From: Nemophila menziesii
Lineage: Eukaryota; Streptophyta; Magnoliopsida; Boraginales; Hydrophyllaceae
DNA: 64,000 nt
Direction: 5' to 3'
NCBI GenBank assembly: GCA_029959085.1
Contig: JARWIR010000035.1
Location: 6,740,501-6,804,500 of the forward strand
Below the pieces are notes generated by a model. It saw only the letters and a program-made list of their open reading frames with translations. It made no database searches and had not been told where the DNA came from. Positions within the stretch are counted from its first letter, which is position 1. Every line of letters begins with the position of its first letter. A program made the position numbers and the translations under genes. This document shows positions 8,681-20,651 of this stretch, in pieces.

Positions 8681-10346
8681 TAATTTTTTATCTTTTAAAG
8701 ATTTGAGCTTTGAATATTGGCAGAGAAGCTTTTAAGGTGAAATCCCATATTCGAGTGATCACTTATGCCCATAGACAAACTAACATTAAGGCTTTCTTCA
8801 ACCATTAGAAAAAAGTTAGCTAAAGATACTACTCAAGAATTTCTAGGAAGTTTTCTTAAAATAAGGTATATAATTTATCATAGCTTCTATTTTCAAGGGA
8901 TGGTTCTCAAAATTGTCCAACAAAGAAATTCACACTGAATTGCAATTTAGTTCTCTATATTATGTGAAAATTTTATTACATGTCCTTATATTGAAAAACA
9001 TTCCACTATATGTCTCAATATAATTTTTCGGAATGAATTTCACTATAAATTTCAATATTTTCCAAAATAGGGATTGGATTTTCCAGTGCAACTATAAAGT
9101 CATGCTACATAATTCACACAAAAAATTGTTTATATTTTTATTGTTCAGATTATATTTTGTGTTACTCTATCATAGAGTAATAATTAATTTACAGGAAAAC
9201 ACTGATTGTTGGTCATGATATTTTAAGATAAGGGAACGTTAATCATAATTAATATTGTATGTCTATTAATTTGCTATTCCTTTAGATATTACATTATATT
9301 TTCTTGCATCATCGAATTATTTTAGTTCATGTTAGTTGTAATACTTCATATCTTGCTCACTCGTCGTAGTTAATAAGAAGGACCACCTTTAATGTTCAAC
9401 TTATTGTTATAAAGATTGTAATTTTTTTAGAAATGAGTATGTTTAATTTGGATTTAATGAGGATCTCCAATTTTATTGCGAGGATGACTGAAGATTATGT
9501 AGACATATATTGAATACGCAAATAATAAGTGTGTTATTGGGCATAAACTAACAATTTTAATATGTCATTTAATTGAATCTTCACATATTTGGCATGTTTT
9601 TTGTTTCTAGATAGTAAAACCTCCAGCAAACGACATCCAGGAAAATGCACCGTATGTACTTATTTATTTATTAAATGCATTAAATAATTTTTTTAACCAC
9701 CATATTTTCTTGATTTTGTAATTTGCTTTTTCAATTTTTTAGCTTTACTTAATTTTTCTAATTACTATATTGAATATTCCATGGATCCGGTAATTTATAT
9801 AGTTAGTATGAATTACATTCTCTACGTGAATATATTAGTGGTTAATTTTGTTAGTGTACTGAATTTCATGTCCAAATCAATGATGATGATGATGTTGGAG
9901 TGGTCTGAAAAAGAGCTGGAAGACCTAAACCTGTCTTCAAACCACCTACTGAAGTGATAAGTCTGGATTCAAATAATACTCTTCTCTTGGTTCATTCAAG
10001 ATATTAGTATTTATAATATTTTTATGGGTTAATACATTTAGTAGAACATGGATGATGAGGAGGTAGGAATTTTTACTAGGGAAAGAGATTTGGACTACAA
10101 GTCCATGCTAACTAGGAAAAACCATGTGGAGTAAGCATAAATATGATATATGTAGATGAATTGTTTAAGTTAATGTGTTAGTGTGATAAAGTAAAATACC
10201 TGTGTTGTGTTGCTTATTACATTCAGGAGGTTGTTATATGAGAGTCCGCAAAGAAGATAAGGGCTCTTCACAAGGTCTTTGTAAAAGTGGGAGAGTCTTC
10301 AAAAAAAGGAAACGCAAAAGGCAAAGAAGTAGATGATGAGTTTTAA
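8681..10346 (+). pseudogene. AT-hook / Lys-Glu-rich gene remnant right of X (unit 1)
   Basis: The first 1.2 kb (8681-9906) repeats 2475-3671 in direct orientation on the other side of X. Exon 3 (from 9870, acceptor degraded to ttcatg) reads VQINDDDDVGVV, then a TGA, then KRAGRPKPVFKPPTEV, which contains an AT-hook-like GRPKP core. A patch at 10050-10132 reads MDDEEVGIFTRERDL ... RKNHVE. The last exon (10227-10346, after attcag) ends ESAKKIRALHKVF ... KKGNAKGKEVDDEF and TAA at 10344. Basic and acidic runs suggest a nuclear, DNA-associated protein. Stops and a lost acceptor mark it as dead. I do not recognise the family. The 480-bp block spans 9147-9624. Confidence 0.5.
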
Positions 10347-11059
10347 TTTTGAATAATTAATAATTTTATTCTTGGGTATGTAAGTTTGAAATATGTCTAT
10401 GAAAATGGTTAGGTTATTTTGGATATTTAGTTGATTTAAAATTTATGACTTTGACAATATGTATGTGTTTTGTCTTTTGGAATATGTAAACTTTCGAAGT
10501 ATGTCATTTACAGGTTATTATTGGTAAGTAATAGCTTTGCTTTATTAACATGGACCACTACAAAATTTCATCCATACATAAGAGGTAATCAAATACCAAT
10601 AAATTAATTTTTACCTAAACTATGACCCATATGTTTACATATGGCCATAATCTATTTATCATTTGACAAATCATTCTTTATAAAAAATATTGTATAAAAA
10701 GTATATTTAACAAACTATAGTGTATTCTTACCGAATAAAATAAAATAACATATCTAAATATTTATATAGATAAATAAATAAGAGAGAGGAATAAAAGGTA
10801 TCATTCTCATGCATTTTCTTCATCATTAATATTAAAAAAATTCATAGAAACTATATTTAAAGAACTCCAATAAAAAAATCTGAAAGTAAACTTTCATATT
10901 TTTAATCATATAAAACATTTTTTTAGGACAACCATAGTAAAACTTTCCATTATAAACCAGGAGTTACCTAATTTTTTTTTATATATATAATGGTATTTCA
11001 ATACTTTTTTTTATTCTTCTTCATATAAAAAGGTATTTTTGTTTATAATTTTATTTTTT

Positions 11060-11544
11060 AGATTTTATTTTGTGTTCCTCTATCATAGAATATTATTTAA
11101 TTTACGGAAAAATACTAATTTTTGGTCATGATATTTCATGAAAAGGGAACGTCTATCATAATAAACCTGGTTTGCCTATTAATTTTGCTATTCCTTTAGA
11201 TATTAGATTATATTTTCTTGCCTCATTGAACTCTTTTGGTTTATATTAGTTGTAATACTTCATATCCGTTTGCTCACTTATGGTGGGTAATAATAATGGC
11301 AAACTTCAATGTTTAATTTATTATTCTAAAGATGGTAATTTTTTTTTTGGAAAGAAGTGTATTTAGTTTGAATTTAGTGAATATCTCCAGATTTATTGTG
11401 AGGAGGATTAGAGATTGTGATGACATATATTGCATATGCAAATAATGAGTGTGTGATTGGGCGTAAAACTAACCATATTAATTTGTTATTAAACTGAATC
11501 TTCATATATTTGACATGTTTTTTCTTTCAAGATAGTAAACCCTC
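11060..11544. repeat. Diverged 480-bp block at the end of module A (unit 1)
   Basis: Fourth-level repeat. It starts agattttattttgtgttcctc, contains the ggtcatgatatttca stretch and ends at a gatagtaaa motif, like 2906-3382, 9147-9624, 15606-16085 and 17478-17960. It lies 1.9 kb after the previous copy, the same spacing as in module B. Confidence 0.8.
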
Positions 11545-11940
11545 TTAACTAACAAATCTAAAAGCATTTGTTAGGGTACTTCTTATCATATAGAATATAT
11601 ATACCTAATCATATCTATATATTGTTAGGTATGAGTTACAAGTGTTTCATAGCAATCAACTACCAATTATCATAGAATGCTTATGAAAATCCTCACATAA
11701 AAGAGCTACTAATTATCATTAAACGCTTATGAACATCCTCAGTCTCCTTACTCTATTTGTGTTCTCAAAACTAATAAAATATTTTATAATTCTATGGTAG
11801 TATTATAGCAATTATAGTTTGATAAATTTTTTTATTTAACTGATGCTAATTTTTCGATTTTAGAAGTTTATATACTTTATGTTCTAGATGATAATTCTTA
11901 TAAACGGCTTGCCCTTATACTAAGAATTTGGTTTTTTCAG

Positions 11941-12055
11941 GCTACCCTCTAGAGTCCATATCTTCTTCCTCTAGTAATAAAGATGGTACTGGAGTGTAAT
12001 CAAAATCTTCCAAGAGTTTACATATTGCTCTTCCGAAAAGGGTGAAATAATTGAT
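11941..12055 (+). pseudogene. Exon-like fragment near module B start (unit 1)
   Basis: After ttttttcag it reads YPLESISSSSNKDGTGV, TAA, then SKSSKSLHIALPKRVK and a stop. The shared Ser-rich reading across modules suggests a former exon. Counterparts start at 30119 and 48293. Confidence 0.35.
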
Positions 12056-12613
12056 GAGGCCAAGCTAGAATGAAAGGCAACTAACCAAGAATGAATTCAA
12101 TTTTTTTGTCTAGAAGATAGCTGACAAGGTTCTTCGAAGATTGCTACCGGATAAAATTCCAGCTACATCATAATGTATTTAAAAATATTTTATATAATCC
12201 CATACCAGTCTTTCAGACTTGGTACAGGTGAGTCCCTTCTTTCGCATATAAAATATAATACGTAAAACCATATTTGTGGATGTTTAGTAGTAGTTTTGTT
12301 GTTTATCATTAATTTGTTTGTAACTCGGGTTTAACTTTTCAACGATTAAACCGTGGTTCTTGCTGAAAGTAATAGTTTTAGTCGTTATATCAATCAAATT
12401 TGCTTCTCTCTCGACCTTCTAATGCTTCTCAAATAAGTCATTACAATCTTAGTAATACTAAGGCTTCAATAATGATATATGATATATGTCTCTCTGTGTA
12501 TAAAGGAAAAATTGATAGTGGGAAAGAGCCTTCAGCGTAACTTTTTTTCACAATAAATAATTTGTGTAATTCCTCAAATGTGGTCCGATTGTAATAAATT
12601 TTCATTTTTGCAG

Positions 12614-12679
12614 GCAAGTGAAAAGAAAGTCTCAGTCCTCCAAATCCAAATACAGAAAGAGATAAAAGAATTGCTTAAA
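12614..12679 (+). pseudogene. 66-bp exon candidate in the B-only segment (unit 1)
   Basis: Bounded by tttttgcag and gtaagag, open for exactly 22 codons (starts ASEKKVSV, ends KEIKELLK, amphipathic). It lies in the 1.1-kb segment (about 12120-13255) missing from module A. Family unknown. Nothing else in that segment can be assigned with confidence. Confidence 0.4.
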
Positions 12680-13904
12680 GTAAGAGAGTGACAATGATGA
12701 CAAGGATTGAGTATTTAGACCTAGAAGCAGTGCCCGTACAAGACCAAACGAGTACTACAAAAAGTACGTATATATCTCCACCTTTTATCAAATTTATTTT
12801 TAATATTTTGTTGGGAATACTCAAGTGTTATAGTTCATATATATAACAATGAGCACTATTACAATATCTTGAATCTTTTTTTTTTTGCAAAGTAAATTTC
12901 CTCGACTTTATAAACATTGTTTTTTGTTTTCCTTTTGCAGTGAGTTGGAAGGAAATGGACTTTTGGCATATTTAAGTATTTGCATATGGTGAAGGAGGAT
13001 TGAGTATTTTTCTGGGTAAACAATTTTTTCTCCTTATTTTTTTTTATGAAATGAGGAATGAGGTTGTTACTTGTTAGTACAATTTACAGATAAGTCAAAA
13101 GGTACCTAATATTCCTATAAAAGATGTAGGTGCATACACACAATTTATATGACATTGTTATATACCCAAAATTTGTGTGACATATGTTTATACCAAAATT
13201 TGCGTGACATTGTTATATAACAGAGAGTATATACATATGTTGTGGCACTATCTCTATTTGGGTATATACCCATTAGTCTTCACTTTATTTCATTGCGAAG
13301 TACTGGATATATACCACCTAATCTATATAATACCTATAAGTCTAGATTTGTATACATATTAGTGGGTAAAAAAATACATAATACTGATTCATAGCTACTA
13401 AGTTTTTACATTAAATGGTTGTAACATGCCTTGAAAATGCTTTCATTGAGGGTCGAACAAGAGAGGTGTTAAATTTGTGGATTTACATGTAAAAGGTGGT
13501 TATATACCAACTACCTTAGATAATCGGGTTTTCAATTTAAACTCTCACGTATTATGTTTAGTTTTTTTTGGGTTTACAAATTGCTTAAATTAGTTTATTC
13601 GGGATTCACATAGTGCTTAGTGTTTAATGTGCATGTGTTTATATATTAATGATTATTTATAGGTCCTTGGTCAGTAATAATGTGGGTAAACATAAAAATC
13701 AAACTGGTAATAATCACAGCTACAAGATGTCTAATCTATAGAAAAAACAAGGTTCAATAATACGATCTTTAAACATGATATTAAAAATGGCATATTCTTA
13801 AACATTTGCCTTACATAAGTTAAAAAAATCCAAAACTATTAAAAATTTAAGAAAATAAGTATCATCTCACATTCTTATGTCAGGAAAGATATAAAATGAA
13901 TTAT

Positions 13905-14250
13905 CCCTATAAATTCTATGTCACTGACATAAAGTGGCTAAAAATCCACCACTACAACTACATGGACCTTCATTATCAAATTACACTATAGGTTCCAGAA
14001 AGATCTTGCTAGTATAAACCCACCACAAATAGAAAGTATGTGTAAACCTGCCACAAAAATGGGTAAATCCCACTATTGAATGTCAAGAAACCTTTGTTAT
14101 GAAATTCCACTATAGGCTCCTAAAAAATCTATGTCACATACCGAAAATAAATATATATACACCCTAGCGAAAACCTTTTTTTTTCAAATTGCATTAATAG
14201 GTTCCTGAAAATTCTATGTCAGAGACATAAAATTGGTATAAACATTATTT
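13905..14250. repeat. Degenerate ~95-bp tandem repeats, module B (unit 1)
   Basis: Module B version. The last repeat contains a perfect short hairpin TATGTC-aga-GACATA near 14215. Confidence 0.65.
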
Positions 14251-15154
14251 ACATACATATCTTTCAGAATATATTACTACATATATATACATAAAATATG
14301 CACAATACACACATATATTACACAAACCATATACACATACAAAAACAAAAAATTAATATAGAACTACATAAATAGTTTCTCCATGAATATGGTCTAAATA
14401 CCGAATACACACACTACTAATTTATACAATACTACATAACAATTAAGGTAAATAAATTTTTTATATCAACTCATAATGGTTAAAAAGATTATGGTTATTG
14501 TTATAAATAATTATAGATAAAAACTATTATTCAATGCTACTAAACAATACTGGAAAAAATGAAAAAAAATAAATCGCCATAAGAACGACATATTCAACCA
14601 ATAAAATAAAATTTAGTTTATTATTTTCGAAAATATTATTTTCTTTGGTTAATAACTTCTCCAGATGGCGAAGGTTTTCTCCTCTTGAAAAATAATCATC
14701 AGAATGAGAAAAATCTTTAGTGAATAATAAGACCAAATCACGTCACTGTCGAGTGGGCAGGAAAGAAGAGTCAAACAGTAAAGTGTTTATATTTTTAAGT
14801 CTTTGTTTAATTTACAGACAAATTAATCCACTTAGTGTTGGGCCTTATAACCTAACATTTTCAACACTCTTACAACTTTATAAAATTTTAACCAAAAAAT
14901 AATGATACGCCCGCAAAATACACACTCCTCTAATCTCTTGCCAGAACACTTCTCATTTTTTTGTCGGGGAACACTCCTCAATACATCAAGGTAAATTTCA
15001 GTAACATAATATTATTTATTCCAAATTATTTAATGTATATGTCTAAATTGTTTAGGTAAATTTTATTTTTTCAATTTTTTATCTATCAGTTCTTATGTGT
15101 ATTATTTTTATGAATTTTGGGTATTTTTATGTTAAAATTTTTAATTTTTTAAGC

Positions 15155-16798
15155 TTTGAGCTTTGGATATTAATGGTGAAGATTTTAAGGTGAAATCCCA
15201 TATATGAGAGATCACTTATGCCCATAGACAATCTAAAATTAAGGCTTTAGTCAACCATGAGAAAAGAGTTAGCTAAGGATATTATTCAAGAATTTTTGGA
15301 AATTTTTCTTTTAAACAAGGTATATAATTTATCATAGCTTCTATTTTCAAGGGATGGTTCTCCAAATTGTCTTGTAAAAAAATTCAAACTGAATTGCAAG
15401 TTCCATGAATTATGTGAAAATTTTATTATAGGTCCTATATTGAATGAAAATTGCACTATATATCCCAAATTTTTTTATAGAATGAATTTCACTATAAATT
15501 CCTATAAATTCCTATATTTTCCAAAATACGGGATTAGATTTCTTAGTGCAACTATAAAGTCATGCTACATAATTCACACAAAAATTGTTTATATTTTTAT
15601 TTTTTAGATTATATTTTGTGTTCCTCTATCATATAGTATAATTAATTTACCGAATTACACTGATTGTTGGTCATGATATTTCAAGAAAAGGGAACGTTTA
15701 TCATAATTAACATGGTATGTTTATTAATTTTGCTATTCCTTTAGATATTACATTGTATTTTCTTTCCCCATTGAAATCTTTTGGTTCATATTAGTTGTAA
15801 TACTTCATATATTGCTCACTTGTCGTGGTTAATAAGAATGACCACCTTTAATATTCAACTTATTGTTATAAAGATTGTAATTTTTTTTTTGGAAATGAGT
15901 ATGATTAATTTGGATTTAGCAAAGATCTACAATTTTATTGTGAGGATGATTGAAGATTACGTAGACATATATTGAATACGCAAATAATGAGTGTGTTATT
16001 GGGCGTAAACTAACAGTTTAAATATGTCATTTGATTAAATCTTCACATATTTGGCATGTGTTTTGTTTCTAGATAGTAAAACCTCCAGCAAATAACACGC
16101 ATGAAAATGCTACGCATGTACTTGTTTATTTATTAAATTCATTAAATAATGTTTTTAACCAATAGATTTTCTTGATTTTGTTATTTACTTTTTCAAGTTT
16201 TTGGTTTTACTTAATTTGTTTGATTACTGTATTAATTATTCCATGAATACGGTAATTTATAGAGTTAGTATAAATTGCACTCTCGAAGTGAATTGCTTAG
16301 TGTTTATTTCAGGACCAAATCAATGATGATGATGTTGTAGTGGTCCGAAAAAGAGTTGGAAGACCTAAACGTGTCTTCAAGCCACATACTAAAGTGAATG
16401 TAAATCTGAATTAAACAATACTCTTCTCTTGGTTCATTGAAGATATTAGTATTTATAATATTTTTATTGGTTATTCCATATAGGAGCGCATGAATAACGA
16501 AGAGGTAAGAAATGTTATTGGGAAAGATATTTGGACTACAAGTCCATGCTAACAAAGAAAAACCAAGTGGAGTAAATATTAATATGATATATGCAGATGA
16601 ATTGTTTAGTTTAATATGTTTGTGTGATAAAGTAAAATAACTGTGTTGTGTCAAGTTTTTATTGGAGAGTCTTAAAAGAATATAAAGGCTCTTCATAAGG
16701 TCTTTGAAGAAGAGGAAGAGTCATCAAAAAAAGGAAAGGCAAAAGGCAAAGAAGTAAAGAATGAGTTATATTTTTGTGAATTAATAATTTTGTTTTGA
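15155..16798 (+). pseudogene. AT-hook / Lys-Glu-rich gene remnant in module B (unit 1)
   Basis: Best preserved AT-hook exon: 16313-16414 after a tttcag acceptor reads DQINDDDVVVVRKRVGRPKR, continues FKPHTKV, and is open to a TAA; a gtgaat donor after HTK is possible. GRPKR is a classic AT-hook core that binds the minor groove of AT-rich DNA. Next comes ERMNNEE (from 16483, after atatag). The last patch (16661-16798) reads NIKALHKVFEEEEESSKKGK and then AKGKEVKNE. A one-base shift and a TAA interrupt the model. The upstream patch near 15250 reads MRKELAKDIIQEFLEIFL. Module B has no X, so this shows the gene's original 3' structure. Confidence 0.52.
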
Positions 16799-17477
16799 GA
16801 TATATGCCTATGAAAATGGTTAGTTTTTTTGGATAATTAATTCATTTAAATTTTATGCCTATGACAGTATGTATGTTTTTTGGCTTTTAGAATATATAAA
16901 CTTTCGAAGTATGTCATTGGCAGGTTATTATTGGTATGTAATACCTTTGCTTTATTGAAATTGACCTCTAAAAAAATTTCATTCATACATAAGAGTCAAT
17001 CAAATACAGATAAAATAATTATTACCTAAAGTATGACCCATTTCTTTACATATGGTCGTAATTATTTATCATTTGACACATACTTTCTTATAAAATAGTA
17101 TTATATAAAACTGTAGATTTAACCAATTAAAGTATATACTTACTGAATAAAATATATTAGTATATCTATATATTTATATAGATCAATAAAGAAGAGAGAG
17201 AAATAAAAATTATATTCTCGTGCATCTTCTTTTCTATTAATATTAAAAAAAATCAATAGCAGTTATATTTGAAGAACTCCATCCAATTAAATAGGAAAGT
17301 AACTTTCATATTTTTAATTGTATAAAACATTTTTTAAGACAACCATAGTAAAACTTTCCATTATAATCCTGAAGTTGCCTAATTTATATTTATACAAAGG
17401 TATTTCAATACTTTTTTTATTCTTTTTCATATTAAAAGGTATATTTTTATAATTTTATTTTTATAATTTTATTTTTT

Positions 17478-17960
17478 AGATTTTATTTTGTGTTCCTCTA
17501 TCATAGAATATTTTTTAATTTACGGAAAAATACTAATTTTTTGTCATGATATTTCATTAAAAGGGAACGTCTATCATAATAAACCTATTTTTTTATATCA
17601 ATTTCGCTATTACTTTAGGTATTAGATCATATGTTCCTACGTCATTTAACTCTTTTGGTTCATATTAGTTGTAGTACTTCATATTTGTTTGCTCACTTAT
17701 GGTGGTTAATAATAATGGAAACCTATAATGTTATCTTATTATTCTGAAGATGGTAATTTTTTTTGGAAATAAGTGTTTTTAATTTGCATTTAGCGAAGAT
17801 ATCCAAATTTATTATGAGGAGAATTACAGATTATGGTGACATATATTGAATATGCAACTAATGAGTGTGTTATTGGGCATAAAACTAACAGTTTTAAATG
17901 TTATTAAACTGAATTTTCACATATTTGGCATATTTTTTGTTTCTAGGTAGTAAAACTTCT
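17478..17960. repeat. Diverged 480-bp block at the end of module B (unit 1)
   Basis: Closest to 11060-11544: both have acggaaaaatactaattttt where the upstream copies have an aggaaaacactg-type sequence. It is followed directly by the module junction. Confidence 0.8.
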
Positions 17961-17974
17961 TAACTGACAGATAT

Positions 17975-18068
17975 GAAAGCATTTGTTAGGGCACTTCTTA
18001 TCATATATAATATATATACTTGAAAGCATTAGTTAGGGCACTTCTTATCATATATAATATATATACCT
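17975..18068. repeat. 47-bp tandem duplication at module junction (unit 1)
   Basis: Two copies, at 17975 and 18022, of gaaagcatttgttagggcac (second copy has attagt) followed by ttcttatcatatataatatatatac. The matching end of module A (from about 11560) has a single copy, so this duplication marks the B-to-A junction. Confidence 0.9.
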
Positions 18069-18986
18069 GATAATAATTATATATTGTTAGGTATGAGATA
18101 CAAGTGTTTCACAGAAAAATCAACTACCAATTATCATAGAACGCTTATGAAAATCCTTACTGAAAAAATGTACCAATTATCATAAACTGCTTAATGAACA
18201 TCCTCGTATCCCTTCTCTATTCTTCTTCTTGAAACTAATATAATCTTTTATAATTATATGGTAGTATTATAGAAATTATAGATTGAAAAATTTGTGTATT
18301 TAACTGATGCTAATTTTTGATTTTAGATGTTTATATCCATTATATTTTAAATGATAATTCTTATACTAATAATTTGGTTTTTTCGGGCTACCCTCTAGAG
18401 TCCATATCCTCTTCCTCTGGTATGAAAGATGGTATTGTGGGGGTTTCAAAAGCTTCTAACAGTTCCATATTGCTCTTTCAGAAAGGGTGAAAGAATTGTT
18501 GAGGCCATGTTATAATGAAGGGTGTCTAACCTAGAATGAATTCAAGTTTTTAGTCAAGAATATAGTCGAGAATTGTTGAGGCCATGTTAGAATGAAGGGT
18601 GTCTATCTGGGTATATACCCATTAGTTTTCACTTTATTTTAGTGCGAAGTAGTGGATATATACCCACCAATCTATATATTACGTATAAGTCTATATATGG
18701 ATATATATTAGTTGGTCAAAATACATAATATTGATTCATACCTACTATGTTTTTAAATTATATGGTTGTAACATGCCTTTAAAATGATTTCATTGAAGGT
18801 CGAACATGAGAGTTGTTAAATTTGTGGATTTACATGTAATAGGTGGGTATGTACCAACTACTTTAGATAATCTGCTTTTCATTTAAACTCTCGCGTATTA
18901 TGTTTAGTTTTTTTATTGGATTTATAGAGTGCTTAAATTAATTTATTGGGGGTTCACATAGTGCGTGGTGTTTAGTGTGCATGTGT

Positions 18987-19030
<44 letters not shown>
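18987..19030. repeat. AC/TA microsatellite (unit 2)
   Basis: (AC)6 followed by (TA)15, ten bases longer than in unit 1. Confidence 0.95.
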
Positions 19031-19034
<4 letters not shown>

Positions 19035-19316
19035 TAATTTTTATAGGTCCTTGGTCAGTAATAATTGTGGGTTTTAATACCCACACTAAACCTAAAAATC
19101 AAACTGATAATAATCACAGCTACAAGATGTCTAATACATAGAAAAACAAGGGTTAATAATACTATCCTTACACATGATATTAAAAAATGGCATATATCTA
19201 AACATTTGCCTCACATAAGTTAAAAAAATCCAAAACAATTAAAAGTTTAAGAAAATACTTATCATCCAACATTTCTATGTCAGGAAAGATATAAAACAAT
19301 TATGAAGCAATTAAAT

Positions 19317-19692
19317 TTGGTATCAAATTACGATATAGGTCCCTAGAAATTCTATGTCACAGACATAAAGTGGGTATATCCCTACCACTACAACTTCATG
19401 GACCTACGCTATAAAATTACACTATAGATTCCTAAAAGATCTTGCTAGTATAAACCCACTACATATAGAAAGTATGTATAAACGCACCACAAAAATAGGT
19501 AAATCCCACTACTAATTGTCCAAAAACCTTTATTTTGAAATTTCACTGTAGGCTCCTAAAAAATTTACGTCACATACAGTAGATAAATATAAATACACCC
19601 TACAAATGCGAGAACCTTCTTTTTATCAAATTGCATTAATAGATTCCTAAAAATTCTATGTCGGAGACATAAAATTGGTATATACATAATTT
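19317..19692. repeat. Degenerate ~95-bp tandem repeats, module A (unit 2)
   Basis: Counterpart of 1140-1515. Confidence 0.65.
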
Positions 19693-20651
19693 ACATACAT
19701 ATCTTTATTTATAAATTACTACCTATATATACATACAATATGCACAATACACACATATATTACCCAATATTGAACGATATACACATACAACAACAAAAAT
19801 TAATATATAATTACATAAAATAGCTACTCCATGAATATGGTCCAAATACCAAATACACGCACTACTAATTTATACAATACTACATAACAAATAAGGTAAA
19901 TAAATTTGTTTATATCAACTCATAAAGGATAAAAAATTATTGTTATTTTCAAAAATAATTACAGCTAACAATTATTATTAAGTGCTACTAAATAATAATG
20001 TAAAAAATGAAAAACAAATCACCACAAGAACATATTCAACGAATAAAATAAAGTTTTGATTATTATTTTTGAAAATATTATTCTCTCTTGTTAATAACTT
20101 CTCCAGATGGCTAAGGTTTTCTTCTCTTCGAATATAATTATTAGTGTATGAATATTAACAAAACTAAACATGTATCTTGTAAAAAATAATCATAATACTT
20201 TACTTGTCAGAATGAGAGAATACTTTAGTGAATATTAGGCCCAAATCACATCATTGTCAAGTGGGCTCGAAAGAAGTGTCAAACAGTAAAGGGTTTAAAT
20301 TTTTAGTCTATGTTTAATTTATAGACAAATCAATCCACATAGTATTGGGCCTTATATATTAATATTTCTAACACTCTTACAACTTAAAAAGATTTTTAAC
20401 CTAAAATAAAGATAGCCGCAAAATACACACTCCTCTATTTTCTTGCTAGAACACTCCTTATTTCTTGTACGGAACACTCGGAAACACTTCTCAGTACATA
20501 AAGGTAAATTTCAGTAACATTATATTTATTATTCAAAATTATATAATGTATATGTCTAAACTGTTTAAGTAAATTTAAGTTTTTTAATTATTTATCTATC
20601 AGTTTTTATGTGCATTATTTTTGTGAATTTTGGGTATTTTATGTTTAAATT

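Larger units (their letters stand above)
1..11656. repeat. Module A of unit 1 (backbone plus block X)
   Basis: Backbone homologous to module B, in the order: exon-like piece (220-323), palindromic tatataccca motif region (430-540), AC/TA microsatellite (820-853), degenerate 95-bp repeats (1140-1515), AT-hook gene 5' part (2475-3684), block X (3672-8680), a second copy of the AT-hook gene (8681-10346), an AT-rich stretch with no recognisable gene (10347-11059), and a diverged 480-bp block (11060-11544). Relative to module B it lacks about 1.1 kb between positions 400 and 425; the site shows a short duplication of gaggccatgtta (337-348 and 410-421). The stretch 1516-2474 holds no gene I can support. 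Confidence 0.85.
11657..18120. repeat. Module B of unit 1 (6.46 kb, without X)
   Basis: Aligns by eye with module A from its first bases (caactaccaattatcatag at both starts) through the exon-like piece at 11941, the tatataccca motif at 13259, the degenerate repeats at 13905, the AT-hook gene at 15155-16798 and the final 480-bp block at 17478. It contains an extra 1.1 kb (about 12120-13255) absent from module A and has no block X. Stretches 14250-15150 and 16799-17477 show no gene. Module B probably shows the ancestral backbone order. Confidence 0.85.
1..18167. repeat. Tandem 18.17-kb unit, copy 1
   Basis: First copy of the tandem unit. The sequence at position 1 (atgtaccaattatcataaac) recurs at 18168, 36346 and 54519, and every landmark recurs at the same spacing. 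Against copy 2 I see only scattered single-base changes, one extra T near 9270 in copy 2, and a length change in the AC/TA microsatellite; together these account for the 11-bp length difference. The unit holds the right part of module A (1-11656, including block X) and module B (11657-18120). The start point is set by the window edge, so the phase of the unit is arbitrary. Confidence 0.97.

Noticed and set aside
2475..9906. LTR retrotransposon: 1.2-kb direct repeats flanking 5 kb
   Set aside because: The repeats are gene-like backbone also found in module B, without TG...CA ends, primer-binding site or polypurine tract, and the interior encodes a DNA transposase, not gag-pol.
12614..12679. 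Replication protein A or helicase exon
   Set aside because: The short amphipathic reading is suggestive, but no diagnostic motif is present in 22 codons.
15781..15975. 64-aa plus-strand frame ending MIEDYVDIY
   Set aside because: Similar words occur in other backbone copies, but there are no clear splice sites or a conserved start; it may be an old exon, not enough to call a gene.
16304..16696. 130-aa minus-strand frame
   Set aside because: It lies antisense to the AT-hook exon and the following AT-rich introns; composition is AT-driven and no motif is seen.
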